From Streptococcus troglodytae (GTDB lineage: Bacteria > Bacillota > Bacilli > Lactobacillales > Streptococcaceae), in assembly GCF_002355215.1 (NCBI RefSeq), contig NZ_AP014612.1, forward strand, positions 682,001 through 746,000: a DNA stretch of 64,000 nt, in the 5' to 3' direction. A model generated the notes under the pieces. That model was not told the origin of the DNA and searched no databases. It saw only the letters and a program-made list of their open reading frames with translations. Position numbers and translations under genes: made by a program. This document shows positions 45,176 to 56,156 of the stretch, in pieces (positions within the stretch are counted from its first letter, which is position 1; each line of letters begins with the position of its first letter).

Positions 45176-46250
45176 TATGTAAAACCTGATTTTTAAGATA
45201 GATTTCTGAAACGTGTGCAAATTTTTTCAATTTTTTAAGTTCTTCAGGATGACTAATAAAGGTAATAACAATACCATTTTTTCCCATGCGTCCTGTTCGT
45301 CCCGCACGGTGACTGTAAGCATCCTTATCTCTTGGTAAATCAAAATTGATAACTGTTTCGAGAAGCTCAATATCAATGCCACGCGCTACTAAATCTGTTG
45401 CCAGCAGTAGAGAGATTTCATGATTTTTGAATTTTTCTAAAATGACTTTGCGGAATTTAATGTTAACATCACTGGCAAGTGAGACAGCAGTAGCACCGCC
45501 AAGTTGTAGACGCTCTTCATTAGCTCCTAAGTCAGACAGACTGTTAAAGAAAACAAGTCCCCTAAAGCTGGGAATGTTAGAAAATTTACGCAGCAATTCT
45601 CCGCGTTCACGCTTAGCAACAGTAATATAATAATGAGAAATGGTGTCTAGCGCTTGTTTTGATAAGTCAATATCAAGGGTATCATCAGCCAAAAATGATT
45701 TATCAATGCTATTTGTTGCACTCATATAAATCATCTGATGGTCACGAGGAACGCGTTTTACAATATTTTCAACAAAGTGAATTTGAGATTTACTTAGTAG
45801 TTCATCAAATTCATCTAGAACAATTGTATTAACGTTCATCATCTTAATCTTTTTGAGTTTCACAAGTTCAAAGACACGCCCAGGTGTGCCGATGATAATT
45901 TCTGGTCCTTTTTTTAAACGTTCAATTTGTCGTTTTTGACTGGAACCTGACAGAAAAAGCTGAGCTGTTAAATTAAGAGGATGAGCCCATTCCTTGGTAA
46001 CTTCAAAAATCTGTCCAGCCAACTCGGTATTAGGAGCTAGAATGAGCAGTTGTTGAGCTTTTTTAGGTGTGAGAGTGAGTAAACTAGGCCAAAGATAGGC
46101 TAAAGTCTTACCACTACCAGTGGGGCTGATACCAAGAAGACTCTCACCATTTTTAATAGGGTCAAAAGCAGCTTCTTGAATGGCTGTAAATGTTGAAAAA
46201 TGTTTTTGGCTGAGTTTATCTTGCCAAACGCTTGGAAATTGTGTTTTCAT
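45169..46250 (-). CDS. DEAD-box RNA helicase (apparent frameshift at the end)
   Basis: ATP-dependent RNA helicase, minimal two-RecA-domain form. Q-motif region HFSTFTAIQEAAFDP, motif I SPTGSGKTL, Ia APNTELAGQ, II VLDEFDEL (a DEFD variant of DEAD), III MSATN, V ATDLVARGIDI and VI HRAGRTGRMG are present. As written the frame runs through a terminator to 45060 with an unlike hydrophobic tail. One more T in the run at 45172-45176 gives a stop at 45169, just before the terminator stem, about 360 aa. I take that as the true end. It is 4 bases into the upstream oxidoreductase gene. Confidence 0.87.
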
Positions 46251-47227
46251 TTTTTGTCTGCCTCAAATACAATGCCAGCACTTTGGCGCATCTGATAGAG
46301 AATTTGACTAGCCGTTTTAGCATCCTCTAACCAAGTCTGGTAAATGATCTCATTTTTATTGTTCATCATTTCAGCAAAGTGCTTTGCTTCTTCCAACATG
46401 AGATGTTCAATGTCAGGGAGGGCTAATTTTTCGCGGCTGCTATCATGTTTTTGGAAAATAGCAGAGCTGATTCCTTGAATGTGGTTGAGCTGAAGGATTC
46501 CTTCTGTTGTGTAAATTTCAGCGTATTCTAAGGTATTGTAATTCTTTCCTGTTCGAATGGAGACATGGAAATTGGGATAAATCAGATTGCCATTGCCGTT
46601 CAAATCAATGGTGTTTTCTAATTGTGTCGCTGTGTAGTTGACACTTTTTGGCTTTCCAAAAAGCTTAATAGCAGCGTAAATAGGATAAATTCCCAAATCA
46701 ACTAAAGCTCCTCCTGAAAATTTATCTGAAAAAACATTAGGCAATCTCCCTGCTAGTAAATCCTTCATTTTTGAAGAATACTTTGCATAGGAAAAGTCAG
46801 CCCCGATAACTGTTTTGTGGGATAGGAATTCCTTAATAAGAAGGAGAGATTCTTCATGATAATTACGAGCAGCTTCAAAAAAGAACAGTTGTTTTTCTTC
46901 TGCCAAGTGGATAATGCTGTTTAACTCCTCTGGAGTTGAGAAAGCCGGCTTTTCAACAATAATATGCTTTCCAGCTTCTAATGCTAATTTGGCGTGTTCA
47001 AAATGAAGGGCATTTGGACTGGCGATATAAAGAACATCAAAAGCATTGTTAAAAAAATCATCTAGCATATCATAACAGGCAATATTCTGATAACGTACAG
47101 AAAAAGCTTCTGCCGTTTCTAATTTTCGTGAATAAACTGTTGTTAATTGATAGTGCTGGCTGAGCTGAGCTGCTTCAATGAACTGATGCGAAATGGATCC
47201 TGTTCCAATAATACCAAGTTTGAACAT
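46247..47227 (-). CDS. Gfo/Idh/MocA-family oxidoreductase
   Basis: NAD(P)-dependent sugar or cyclitol dehydrogenase. The N-terminal Rossmann loop is LGIIGTGSISHQF, EKPAFSTPEE carries the conserved EKP lysine, and GGALVDLGIYPIYA is the substrate-side motif. Length is 326 aa. Transcribed with the helicase (ATGA overlap). Substrate unknown. Confidence 0.88.
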   Translation of the reverse strand: MFKLGIIGTGSISHQFIEAAQLSQHYQLTTVYSRKLETAEAFSVRYQNIACYDMLDDFFNNAFDVLYIASPNALHFEHAKLALEAGKHIIVEKPAFSTPEELNSIIHLAEEKQLFFFEAARNYHEESLLLIKEFLSHKTVIGADFSYAKYSSKMKDLLAGRLPNVFSDKFSGGALVDLGIYPIYAAIKLFGKPKSVNYTATQLENTIDLNGNGNLIYPNFHVSIRTGKNYNTLEYAEIYTTEGILQLNHIQGISSAIFQKHDSSREKLALPDIEHLMLEEAKHFAEMMNNKNEIIYQTWLEDAKTASQILYQMRQSAGIVFEADKK

Positions 47228-47438
47228 AGGTCGCCTCCGAATCTTTAGATTTTTATTCCATTATATCATGATTTGGTGTAAAATAGATAGGAATACAGTT
47301 TTTAACAATAAGAAAGGAGATTTAAAGATAAAGAGCTTTAAAGTAAGTCAAGATGACTTAAAGTCTGTCAACTACCTAGACAATTAAGATTTCTGACAAG
47401 ATCTATTTTGACTGTATCTTTATCCATATATCTTAATA

Positions 47439-48068
47439 ATGCGAAAAAAACCGATTATCATTGGTGTAACAGGCGGTTCTGGTGGTGGAAAAACCAGTGT
47501 TTCACGGGCTATTTTAGCTAATTTTCCTAATGCTAAAATTGCTATGATTGAACACGATTCTTATTATAAGGATCAGAGTCATCTGACTTTTGAAGAGCGT
47601 GTGACGACTAATTATGATCACCCTTTGGCTTTTGAAACAGACTTACTGATTGATCATTTAAAAGAGTTAATTGCTGGCCGTCCGGTAGATATTCCCATTT
47701 ATGATTACACACAGCATACACGCAGTGAAAAGAGTTATCGTCAAGAGCCTCAAGATGTTTTTATCGTTGAGGGCATTCTTGTCTTAGAAGACCAGCGTTT
47801 GCGTGACCTGATGGATATTAAATTATTTGTTGATACCGATGATGACATTCGTATTATTCGCCGGATTAAACGTGATATGCAAGAGCGCGGTCGTAGTTTA
47901 GATAGCATTATCGAGCAATATACAAGAGTTGTTAAACCTATGTACCATCAATTTATTGAACCAACCAAGCGCTATGCTGATATTGTTATTCCAGAAGGTG
48001 TCAGCAATCTCGTTGCCATTGATTTGATCAATACCAAAGTGGCCAGTATTTTAAACAAAACACATTAA
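47439..48068 (+). CDS. udk: uridine kinase
   Basis: Phosphorylates uridine and cytidine in pyrimidine salvage. P-loop [20 protein letters not shown], the substrate loop [12 protein letters not shown] and [13 protein letters not shown] lid are present. Length is 209 aa, normal. No ribosome binding site precedes ATG 47439; the 210-base upstream gap has AAAGGAG at 47324 far from it and no ORF I trust. Confidence 0.94.
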   Translation: MRKKPIIIGVTGGSGGGKTSVSRAILANFPNAKIAMIEHDSYYKDQSHLTFEERVTTNYDHPLAFETDLLIDHLKELIAGRPVDIPIYDYTQHTRSEKSYRQEPQDVFIVEGILVLEDQRLRDLMDIKLFVDTDDDIRIIRRIKRDMQERGRSLDSIIEQYTRVVKPMYHQFIEPTKRYADIVIPEGVSNLVAIDLINTKVASILNKTH

Positions 48069-48147
48069 TACAGCTTAGACTGTGTTTTTTCATATCTTCA
48101 AGTGGCTAACTTCATTTTAGAACTTTCAATTGAAAAATCATTGTTTG

Positions 48148-48162
48148 ATTTTTCAGAAAATT
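48148..48162 (+). promoter_or_regulatory. CodY box upstream of the leu operon
   Basis: ATTTTTCAGAAAATT matches AATTTTCWGAAAATT at 14 of 15 positions. It is centred about 20 bases before the -35, so CodY with branched-chain amino acids could repress leuA. Confidence 0.7.
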
Positions 48163-48174
48163 TCCTGATTTCTA

Positions 48175-48203
48175 TTGACAATCATTCTAAAAAAAGGTAT
48201 GAT
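48175..48203 (+). promoter_or_regulatory. leu operon promoter
   Basis: TTGACA (48175-48180), 17 bases, TATGAT (48198-48203). Confidence 0.8.
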
Positions 48204-48235
48204 GTTAACAACATACATCGAAAGGAAAAAGTCAA

Positions 48236-48280
48236 ATGTTTACACGAAATGACGCTTTGTTGTTGAGGTGTGAGGGCTAG
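48236..48280 (+). CDS. leucine leader peptide, 14 aa
   Basis: MFTRNDALLLRCEG, with three consecutive TTG leucine codons, preceded by AAAGGAAAAAG. It sits between the leu promoter and an attenuator. Stalling at the Leu codons would leave the terminator unformed. It is too short for ordinary gene finders. Confidence 0.75.
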   Translation: MFTRNDALLLRCEG

Positions 48281-48308
48281 TGCAAGAGCATTAGTCCTGT
48301 TTGGCTTA

Positions 48309-48360
48309 CCAAGCGGGAAGAAAAGCATCTCGCTTGGGTTTCTGAGTGAGATGTTTTTTT
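48309..48360 (+). promoter_or_regulatory. leu attenuator
   Basis: Terminator: AGCATCTCGCTT (48324-48335) with GAGTGAGATGTT (48344-48355) and a T-run to 48360. Competing antiterminator: CCAAGCG (48309-48315) with CGCTTGG (48331-48337), which uses part of the terminator arm. Confidence 0.75.
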
Positions 48361-48394
48361 ACTTTATTTTTTTCAATTAGAAGGTGGTAATCTT

Positions 48395-49960
48395 ATGCGT
48401 AAGGTTGAATTTCTTGACACAACGCTCCGTGATGGCGAACAAACACCGGGGGTCAATTTTTCGATTAAAGAAAAAGTGGCTATTGCCAAGCAATTGGAGA
48501 AATGGGGGATTGCTGATATTGAAGCAGGTTTTCCAGCTGCCAGTCCTGACTCTTTTGAAGCTGTGAAGCAAATTGCAGCAGCGGTGAGAACGACTGCTGT
48601 ATCGGGTTTGGCTCGTTCAGTTAAATCAGATATTGATGCCTGTTATGAAGCACTTAAGGAAGCTAAATTTCCACAATGTCATGTCTTTATTGCAACCAGT
48701 CCTATTCATCGTGAATTTAAGCTCAAAAAATCTAAAGAAGAAATTCTTGAAGCAATTAAGGAACATGTGACTTATGCACGATCAAAATTTGATGTGGTTG
48801 AATTTTCACCAGAGGATGCCACACGCACAGAACTTGATTTCTTATTGCAGGTAGTACAAACTGCTGTAGATGCTGGTGCGACTTATATTAATATCCCTGA
48901 CACAGTTGGTTTTACTACGCCAGTAGAATTTGGTCATATTTTCAAATATCTCATTGAAAATGTCAAATCTGACCGTGACATTATTTTCAGCCCTCATTGT
49001 CATGATGATTTAGGAATGGCAACCGCTAATACCCTTGCTGCCATTAAAAATGGTGCTGGCCGTATTGAAGGAACGGTTAATGGTATCGGAGAACGTGCTG
49101 GTAACGTGGCTCTTGAAGAAGTGGCAGTAGCTCTTAATATTCGTGAAGATTATTATGATGCGACCAGCGCTATCGTTCTTGATGAGACAGTGGCTACTTC
49201 AGAAATGGTATCACGTTTCTCGGGTATTCCTGTTCCTAAAAATAAAGCTGTTGTTGGTGGCAATGCTTTTTCACATGAGTCTGGTATTCATCAAGATGGT
49301 TTCCTTAAGAATCCTCTCACTTATGAAATCATCACGCCTGAATTGGTTGGTGTTAAGAAGAGTTCCCTGCCGCTTGGAAAATTATCTGGTCGCCATGCCT
49401 TTGTTGAAAAATTAAAAGAATTGGCTCTTGACTTTGAAGATTCTGAAATTAAAGCTCTTTTTGCTCAATTTAAAGCTTTAGCTGATAAGATACATGATAT
49501 CACAGATGCCGATATTAGAGCCTTAGTAGCAGGTACCAGTGTTGAAAATCCTGAAGGTTTCCGCTTTAAAGATTTGAGACTGACTTCAAATGAAGATGAT
49601 ACGATTACGGCGCAAGTTGTCATGATTAATGGAGACGATGAAGAAGTTGACATTATTGCTAATGGTAAAGGTTCTGTTGAAGCTATTTTCAATGCTGTTG
49701 ATAAATTCTTCAATCAAACGGTTAAACTGGACAGTTATAACATTGAGGCAGTTACTGATGGTATTGATGCTCAGGCACGTGTGCTCGTTTCTGTGGAAAA
49801 TGTTGATACGGACACCATTTTCAATGCTTCTGGCCTTGACTTTGATGTTTTAAAAGCCAGTGCTATTGCTTATATCAATGCCAATACCTTTGTTCAAAAG
49901 GAAAATGCTGGTGAAATTGGTCATAAGGTTTCAGAACGTGATTATCCAAGTAATGACTAG
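48395..49960 (+). CDS. leuA: 2-isopropylmalate synthase
   Basis: First committed step of leucine synthesis: acetyl-CoA plus 2-oxoisovalerate. [17 protein letters not shown] is the HMGL-like N-terminus with the metal Asp and catalytic Arg, [18 protein letters not shown] holds the metal His pair, and [10 protein letters not shown] follows. The C-terminal LeuA dimer domain for leucine feedback is present ([16 protein letters not shown] onward). Length is 521 aa. AAGGTGG precedes the ATG. It heads leuABCD behind a CodY box and attenuator. Confidence 0.96.
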   Translation: MRKVEFLDTTLRDGEQTPGVNFSIKEKVAIAKQLEKWGIADIEAGFPAASPDSFEAVKQIAAAVRTTAVSGLARSVKSDIDACYEALKEAKFPQCHVFIATSPIHREFKLKKSKEEILEAIKEHVTYARSKFDVVEFSPEDATRTELDFLLQVVQTAVDAGATYINIPDTVGFTTPVEFGHIFKYLIENVKSDRDIIFSPHCHDDLGMATANTLAAIKNGAGRIEGTVNGIGERAGNVALEEVAVALNIREDYYDATSAIVLDETVATSEMVSRFSGIPVPKNKAVVGGNAFSHESGIHQDGFLKNPLTYEIITPELVGVKKSSLPLGKLSGRHAFVEKLKELALDFEDSEIKALFAQFKALADKIHDITDADIRALVAGTSVENPEGFRFKDLRLTSNEDDTITAQVVMINGDDEEVDIIANGKGSVEAIFNAVDKFFNQTVKLDSYNIEAVTDGIDAQARVLVSVENVDTDTIFNASGLDFDVLKASAIAYINANTFVQKENAGEIGHKVSERDYPSND

Positions 49961-49969
49961 GAGAGGAAA

Positions 49970-51004
49970 ATGAAAAAAATCGTAACGCTGGCAGGAGATG
50001 GTATTGGGCCAGAAATTATGGCAGCAGGTTTAGAGGTTCTTGATGCTGTCGCTCAAAAGATTAGCTTTGATTATGAAATTGAAGCAAAAGCTTTTGGGGG
50101 TGCAGGAATTGACGCCAGTGGGCATCCGCTTCCTGACGATACCTTAGCAGCAGCAAAAACTGCCGATGCGGTTCTATTGGCGGCCATTGGCAGTCCGCAA
50201 TACGACAAGGCGCCTGTTCGTCCGGAACAAGGTCTGTTAGCTATACGTAAAGAGCTTAATCTTTTTGCTAATATTCGTCCAGTGCGTATCTTTGATGCTC
50301 TCAGGCACTTATCACCTTTAAAAGCAGAACGTATTGCTGGTGTTGATTTTGTGGTTGTCCGTGAATTGACTGGTGGTATCTACTTTGGCCAACATACTTT
50401 AACTGAAAATTCGGCACGTGATATTAATGAGTACTCAGCTAGTGAAATTCGTCGAATTATGCGTAAGGCTTTTGCCATTGCACGTGATCGCAATAAAAAA
50501 GTAACCAGTATTGATAAGCAAAACGTTTTGGCGACTTCAAAGCTTTGGAGACAGATAGCAGAAGAAGTAGCAAAAGAATATTCAGATGTCACTTTGGAGC
50601 ATCAATTGGTGGACAGTGCAGCCATGGTTATGATTACTAATCCAGCTCGTTTTGATGTTGTAGTGACTGAAAATCTTTTTGGGGATATTCTGTCCGATGA
50701 GTCCAGTGTACTGCCTGGCACCTTAGGGGTCATGCCATCTGCCAGTCATTCAGAAAGCGGTCCTAGCCTTTATGAACCCATTCACGGTTCAGCACCTGAT
50801 ATTGCTGGAAAGGGTATTGCTAACCCAATTTCTATGATTTTATCAGTTGCTATGATGCTGCGTGACAGTTTCGGAGAAACTGCTGGTGCTGAAATGATTG
50901 AACATGCTGTTGATAAAACCTTGACACAAGGGATTCTAACGCGTGATTTAGGCGGTTTGGCTAATACAAAACAGATGACAGCCGCTATTATTGCTAATCT
51001 CTAA
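49970..51004 (+). CDS. leuB: 3-isopropylmalate dehydrogenase
   Basis: Oxidative decarboxylation of 3-isopropylmalate with NAD. GDGIGPEIMAAGLEVLDAV at the N-terminus, VRELTGGIYFG, TSIDKQNVL, ENLFGDILSDE and GSAPDIAGKGIANP are all family motifs. Length is 344 aa. AGGAGAGG precedes ATG 49970, 9 bases after leuA. Confidence 0.96.
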   Translation: MKKIVTLAGDGIGPEIMAAGLEVLDAVAQKISFDYEIEAKAFGGAGIDASGHPLPDDTLAAAKTADAVLLAAIGSPQYDKAPVRPEQGLLAIRKELNLFANIRPVRIFDALRHLSPLKAERIAGVDFVVVRELTGGIYFGQHTLTENSARDINEYSASEIRRIMRKAFAIARDRNKKVTSIDKQNVLATSKLWRQIAEEVAKEYSDVTLEHQLVDSAAMVMITNPARFDVVVTENLFGDILSDESSVLPGTLGVMPSASHSESGPSLYEPIHGSAPDIAGKGIANPISMILSVAMMLRDSFGETAGAEMIEHAVDKTLTQGILTRDLGGLANTKQMTAAIIANL

Positions 51005-51224
51005 ATGACAGCATCTTTTTGAAATTTGTTAACTATCTGGAATAGAATAGTCTTCAGTTTTTTATAGTTCTGATAAAGGCAGAGTTAAAGAGAGAGCGGC
51101 ATTTCTTAGAGGTGAGAGCCTTATTTAGAGAATAATTGTTCATCATCAGATAAAAACAGATTTTTGATTAAGCTATTGGTAATAGAATAGATATGATTGT
51201 AATGACAATTTTGGAGAGTCTAGT
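51005..51224 (+). other. 220-base gap between leuB and leuC
   Basis: Unusual in an otherwise tight operon. No ORF or clear terminator. A second promoter is possible but none is convincing. Confidence 0.35.
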
Positions 51225-52607
51225 ATGAGTGGAAAATCAATTTTTGATAAATTATGGGATCGTCATGTGATTACCGGTAAGGAAGGAGATCCCCAACTCA
51301 TGTATGTGGATCAGCACTATATTCATGAGGTGACTAGTCCACAAGCCTTTCAGGGCTTGCGAGATGCTGGCCGAAAAGTGCGCCGTCCTGAATTGACTTT
51401 TGGAACATTTGATCACAATGTACCGACCGTTAATATTTATGATATTCGCGATGTTATTTCTAAGGCACAGATGGATGCTCTTGCTAGAAATGTTATCGAA
51501 TTTAATATTCCTCATGCAGACCATGGTTCTGAAAATCAGGGAATTGTCCATATGGTTGGTCCTGAGACTGGTCGTACGCAGCCGGGTAAATTTATCGTTT
51601 GTGGAGATAGCCATACGGCAACACATGGTGCTTTTGGTGCTATTGGTTTTGGAATTGGGACTACTGAAGTTGAGCATGTTTTTGCCACTCAGACGATCTG
51701 GCAGGTAAAGCCTAAAAAACTCTTGGTAAAATTTACAGGAAAACCACAAAAAGGAGTTTATTCCAAGGATTACATTTTAGCCTTAATTGCTAAATATGGT
51801 GTGGCTTTAGGTGTTGGTCATGTTGTTGAGTATATTGGTGATGCTGTTGATGCCCTAAGCATGGAAGAACGAATGACTATATGTAATATGTCTATAGAAT
51901 TTGGTTCCAAAATGGGAATTATGAACCCTGATCAAAAGACCTTTGATTACCTTGAGAACAAAGCGTGTGTCCCTGAAGATTTTGAAACAGCAGTGGCTGA
52001 TTGGAAGACCTTGGTTTCTGATGAAGATGCTCATTACGACAAGGTGATTGAATTAGATGTTTCCCAATTGGCTCCCATGGTGACTTGGGGGACTAATCCT
52101 TCAATGGGAGTGGCTTTTGGTCAAGCTTTTCCTGATATTAGAGATATGAATGATAAGCGGGCTTATGATTATATGGCTATGAAGCCGGGCCAAACAGCAG
52201 AGGATATTGAACTTGGTTATGTTTTAGGTTCTTGTACCAATGCGCGATTAAGTGATTTGAAAGTGGCAGCTAAGTACGTTGCTGGTAAACATATTGCTCC
52301 TAATTTGACCGCCATTGTTGTTCCGGGCAGCCGTCCTGTCAAGCAGGCTGCTGAAAAAATTGGTCTGGATAAAATTTTCTTAGATGCTGGCTTTGAATGG
52401 CGCGATCCGGGCTGTTCCATGTGTCTTGGCATGAACCCTGATAAGGTACCCGAAGGCATACACTGTGCTTCAACTAGCAATCGTAATTTTGAAGATAGAC
52501 AGGGGGTTGGAGCAAAAACACACCTTTGCAGCCCTGCTATGGCAGCAGCAGCGGCTATTGCTGGCCGCTTTGTAGATGTTCGCCAATTACCGGAGGCACA
52601 AATTTAA
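51225..52607 (+). CDS. leuC: 3-isopropylmalate dehydratase large subunit
   Basis: Aconitase-family isomerase with Leu[21 protein letters not shown] and the 4Fe-4S ligands in VLGSCTNAR and [13 protein letters not shown] are present. Length is 460 aa. ATG 51225 follows TTGGAGAG. It is separated from leuB by 220 bases, so it may also have its own signal, but leuD follows with one base between. Confidence 0.96.
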   Translation: MSGKSIFDKLWDRHVITGKEGDPQLMYVDQHYIHEVTSPQAFQGLRDAGRKVRRPELTFGTFDHNVPTVNIYDIRDVISKAQMDALARNVIEFNIPHADHGSENQGIVHMVGPETGRTQPGKFIVCGDSHTATHGAFGAIGFGIGTTEVEHVFATQTIWQVKPKKLLVKFTGKPQKGVYSKDYILALIAKYGVALGVGHVVEYIGDAVDALSMEERMTICNMSIEFGSKMGIMNPDQKTFDYLENKACVPEDFETAVADWKTLVSDEDAHYDKVIELDVSQLAPMVTWGTNPSMGVAFGQAFPDIRDMNDKRAYDYMAMKPGQTAEDIELGYVLGSCTNARLSDLKVAAKYVAGKHIAPNLTAIVVPGSRPVKQAAEKIGLDKIFLDAGFEWRDPGCSMCLGMNPDKVPEGIHCASTSNRNFEDRQGVGAKTHLCSPAMAAAAAIAGRFVDVRQLPEAQI

Positions 52608-52608
52608 T

Positions 52609-53199
52609 ATGGAAAAATTTACAATTTATACAGGGACAACAGTTCCTTTAATGAATGATAATATTGATACCGATCAAATTTTGCCTAAGCAATTTCTGAA
52701 ACTCATTGATAAAAAAGGTTTTGGAAAATATCTGATGTATGAGTGGCGGTATTTGGATAATAATTATACAGAAAATCCAGATTTTATTTTTAATCGACCA
52801 GAATACCGCGGGGCGAGTATTTTAATTACAGGTGATAACTTTGGAGCAGGTTCTTCAAGGGAACATGCAGCTTGGGCTTTGGCTGATTATGGGTTTAAAG
52901 TTATTGTAGCTGGCTCTTTTGGAGATATTCACTATAATAATGATTTGAATAATGGTATTTTGCCCATTGTCCAGCCTAAGGAAGTTCGAGATAAACTGGC
53001 TAAATTAAAACCGACAGATGAAGTAACCGTTGATCTTTTTGAACAAAAAATCCACTCTCCCGTAGGAGATTTTTCCTTTGATATTGATGGGGAATGGAAA
53101 CATAAATTATTAAATGGACTTGATGATATTGGAATCACTCTTCAGTATGAAGACCTGATTGCACAGTATGAGCAAAACCGTCCAAGCTATTGGCAATAA
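52609..53199 (+). CDS. leuD: 3-isopropylmalate dehydratase small subunit
   Basis: Swivel domain partner of Leu[17 protein letters not shown] and [14 protein letters not shown] are characteristic. Length is 196 aa. ATG 52609 (MEKFTIYTG) follows GGAGGC; the longer in-frame start inside leuC is rejected. Last gene of the operon. Confidence 0.96.
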   Translation: MEKFTIYTGTTVPLMNDNIDTDQILPKQFLKLIDKKGFGKYLMYEWRYLDNNYTENPDFIFNRPEYRGASILITGDNFGAGSSREHAAWALADYGFKVIVAGSFGDIHYNNDLNNGILPIVQPKEVRDKLAKLKPTDEVTVDLFEQKIHSPVGDFSFDIDGEWKHKLLNGLDDIGITLQYEDLIAQYEQNRPSYWQ

Positions 53200-53245
53200 A
53201 AAAGCAAATAAAACCAGTCATTGAATGATGAGATATACTATCTAG

Positions 53246-53304
53246 AAAAAACAAGAGAGGCCTTTATGATGCTTTAGCAATCAGAAAAAGACTCTCTTTG
53301 TTTT
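53246..53304. terminator. terminator between leuD and the phosphodiesterase
   Basis: AAAAAACAAGAGAG pairs with CTCTCTTTGTTTT with one bulge. It can act leftwards directly after the corrected phosphodiesterase stop at 53307. Confidence 0.6.
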
Positions 53305-53306
53305 CT

Positions 53307-55057
53307 TTAGAGTAGATTAAAAATGTCTTGAATGTGGCGCAGGAGTATGCTGGAATAGTTTTTGTCAGACTGGCTATCATTGATTTCTTCCTTGAGAAGT
53401 GGTTAGATTATCTGTAATGATACCGTTGACACCCATCAAAATCATACCTGTCATTACTGACTCATCGTTGACTGTCCAAGCGTAAATCTTTTTATGATTG
53501 GTCAACAGTTTGATCATGAAATTTTGGTCTAAGGAAGAGTATTCCATCGTATAACCGTTGGCTTTGGTTCTGGGAAAGATAGTATTGTAAGGAAGGATGA
53601 AGTAAGCGACAAGAGATTTGTCATATTTTTTAACCTTATCAATGACACGGTAATCAAGTGAGTGAATCTGATGTTTATAATGTTTGATTTGTTTAGCGTA
53701 TTTGTTGAGAAAATGTGCTATCATTCCCTTTGAATCTTGAGAAGATGTTTTGATTTCAATGAGTAATTTTTGCCCTAACTGATTCGCTCTAGTGAGATAG
53801 TCATCAAAGCTCGTCATTTTTGTGCTATAACCATTTTCCGAGACAGTCATTTGCGTGAGCTGTTTAAGTGTAAAATGATGAGTTGTTCCATTAGTACCGG
53901 TCAAGTCAGAAATATTTGAGTCATGCATCATAACAAATTGCTTGTCTGCTGTTTCTTGAATATCAATCTCAACAAAATCGGGTTTTAACTGGGCAGTTTT
54001 TCTAAAGACTGTAATGTGTTTTGAACACCATTTTCATTACTAACACCTCTATGTGAAATGCTGAGCGGAACATTTTGAAAAGGAGAGCTTAAATAAGCAA
54101 AGCCATTAATAGAAAAAATTAAGTAAGAAATAAGCAAAATACCCACTTGAAAGCGCCGACGCAGCCTTTTGTTATAGTTGGGCAAATGCTTACCTGTCAG
54201 TAAGGTAATGAATTTAACCAAAAAGAATGCGATACTGATATAATAGGCAAATGAAATCCATACAAAATTTAAAATGGCAAAGATGAAAGAAAAACTATCC
54301 GGTAATGTATCTGCCAGAATTTGAATAAAATAGGCAAAAAAAGCTAATACAAGAAAAACAAGATTGGCTTGAACAATCAGAAAAAACAAACGAAAAAGAG
54401 AAATTAAGGTCTTCTTTTTCGTTTGCTGCCAGCTAAATGTGACAGCCTGCCTGACAGAAGAATGGTCAAAATAAATTTTAGGTAAGGCATACATCAAGCG
54501 ACTAGCCAAGAGAAAAAAGAGAGTGGTCAGCGCTAAAATAAAACCGCCGAGTAGGTATTTGTTACTGAGATAATCTAAAATAAACTGAGGAATTAAGATT
54601 TTGTTGAGGTAGTAAACATTGAGAATACGTTTAAGAAAGGGAAGAAAGACAGAAGCATAAAGAAGCATAAAAAACGCTTTGCCGACACTGATATGCCTAA
54701 CAATAGCAAAAAACATCTGACAACTTGCTCTGATAAACTGTCTCAATGTTTTGGGGTGTTGAACCAAAAGTTGATGAACACCGGAAAAAGAAAACCAATT
54801 TGTAAGTAGGAAATCATAATGTTGACAATAAAAAGTAAGATAAAGGCAGCTGTTACCCACCAATGGCGTGTGAAAACTGATAGGATATTATTAGGTGAGA
54901 TATAAAGGTAACCTGTCAAAGAAAGCAGTTTTTCAGAAATCCAAGAATTAAGAGGAATCCAAATGAATTCTATAATAACAAAAAGGCTGAAAAATAAAAA
55001 TAATAGTTTATCCAAATTGTAGTAGAGTTTTTGACATTCTAATTTTAAATGGGCCAC
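53307..55057 (-). CDS. membrane glycerophosphodiester phosphodiesterase (several apparent frameshifts)
   Basis: GPDPase_memb domain plus GDPD catalytic domain: hydrolyses glycerophosphodiesters, possibly from lipoteichoic acid or phospholipids, at the membrane. About seven hydrophobic segments are followed by SISHRGVSNENGVQNTLQSL (catalytic HRG), EIDIQETADKQFVMMHD and SLDYRVIDKVKK. Breaks are repaired by one base in the A-run 54785-54789 and in the T-run 53997-54001. Two further missing bases near 53390-53400 would replace the stop at 53377 with a frame ending at 53307, just before the terminator. Start ATG 55057. Confidence 0.78.
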
Positions 55058-55177
55058 AGCTGTCTCCTTAGAGTTTGATAATTCATTTTAACATAATCTT
55101 AAAAAAAACTAACAGTCATTTGCAAGAACAGAATCTTTAGAAGACTGTAAACTTGCCTTTTGAAAGGAAAATAGCGT

Positions 55178-55206
55178 TTGATTTTCATAAAACTTACTGC
55201 TATAAT
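55178..55206 (+). promoter_or_regulatory. promoter of the Sua5-like gene
   Basis: TTGATT (55178-55183), 17 bases, TATAAT (55201-55206). Confidence 0.7.
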
Positions 55207-55252
55207 AGAAGTTGTCAGAAAATACAGATATTAACTAGAAGAGGAAATTTTT

Positions 55253-56038
55253 ATGACTAAACATATCCACTGGGATGGCAATCTTTCACAAGAAGGTTTT
55301 GAAATTGTTAAAGGTGAAGGTGGCGTAATCGTTTGTCCAACTAAGGTTGGCTACATTATCATGACTTCAGATAAAAAAGGTCTCGAACGTAAATTTGAGG
55401 CTAAAAAGCGTAATCGCAACAAACCTGGGGTTGTTCTTTGCGGCAGCATGGAAGAATTGCGTGCCCTAGCTCAATTAACACCAGAAATTGATGCCTTTTA
55501 TCAAAAACATTGGGATGAAGACATCCTTCTCGGCTGTATCTTACCATGGAAAGCAGAAGCTTACGAAAAATTGAAAGCTTATGGCGACGGACGTGAAGAA
55601 CTGATGACAGATATTCGCGGTACTTCTTGTTTTGTTATTAAATTTGGCGTGGCTGGCGAGCAAATTGCCAAAGAAATGTGGGAAAAAGAAGGCCGTATGG
55701 TTTATGCTTCCTCTGCTAATCCATCAGGTAAAGGGAACCGCGGTAAAGTTGAAGGTATTGGTGAACGTATCGAATCCATGGTTGACCTTGTTATTGAAGC
55801 TGATGATTATGTCGCTTCTATCCAACCTGATAAGACAATTGAAACGCGCTATGAGCAAGGTGTTATGGTTTCAATGGTTAATAAAGACGGCAAATTAATC
55901 CCAGAACAAGGAGCAGGCAGCCGTTCAGTAGAGCCATGTCCTGTTGTTATCCGTAAGGGTCTTGATATTGATAAAATCATGATGCACCTATCAGACCACT
56001 TTAACTCTTGGAATTACCGACAAGGTGAGTATTATTAA
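55253..56038 (+). CDS. Sua5/YciO/YrdC-family protein
   Basis: dsRNA-binding-type fold of threonylcarbamoyl-AMP synthases. GGVIVCPTKVGYIIM is the N-terminal substrate motif (where TsaC has PT-x-T-x-YGL), KKRNRNKPGVVLC the KxR motif, and YASSANPSGKGNR the S-x-N motif. At 261 aa it is longer than TsaC and diverged, so it may be a paralogue rather than the tRNA t6A enzyme. GAGGAA precedes ATG 55253. Confidence 0.8.
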   Translation: MTKHIHWDGNLSQEGFEIVKGEGGVIVCPTKVGYIIMTSDKKGLERKFEAKKRNRNKPGVVLCGSMEELRALAQLTPEIDAFYQKHWDEDILLGCILPWKAEAYEKLKAYGDGREELMTDIRGTSCFVIKFGVAGEQIAKEMWEKEGRMVYASSANPSGKGNRGKVEGIGERIESMVDLVIEADDYVASIQPDKTIETRYEQGVMVSMVNKDGKLIPEQGAGSRSVEPCPVVIRKGLDIDKIMMHLSDHFNSWNYRQGEYY

Positions 56039-56045
56039 AAAGCAG

Positions 56046-56065
56046 CAGTCCTTAGGACTGTTTTT
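56046..56065 (+). terminator. terminator of the Sua5-like gene
   Basis: CAGTCC, loop TTA, GGACTG, then TTTTT. Confidence 0.8.
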
Positions 56066-56156
56066 CAATATTAAAATAGGTATAAAATCACTCCTCAAGG
56101 GTGTTTTTGCTATAATGAAAAGGCGAAATTCAAAAAGAGAGACGGATGGATAAAGC

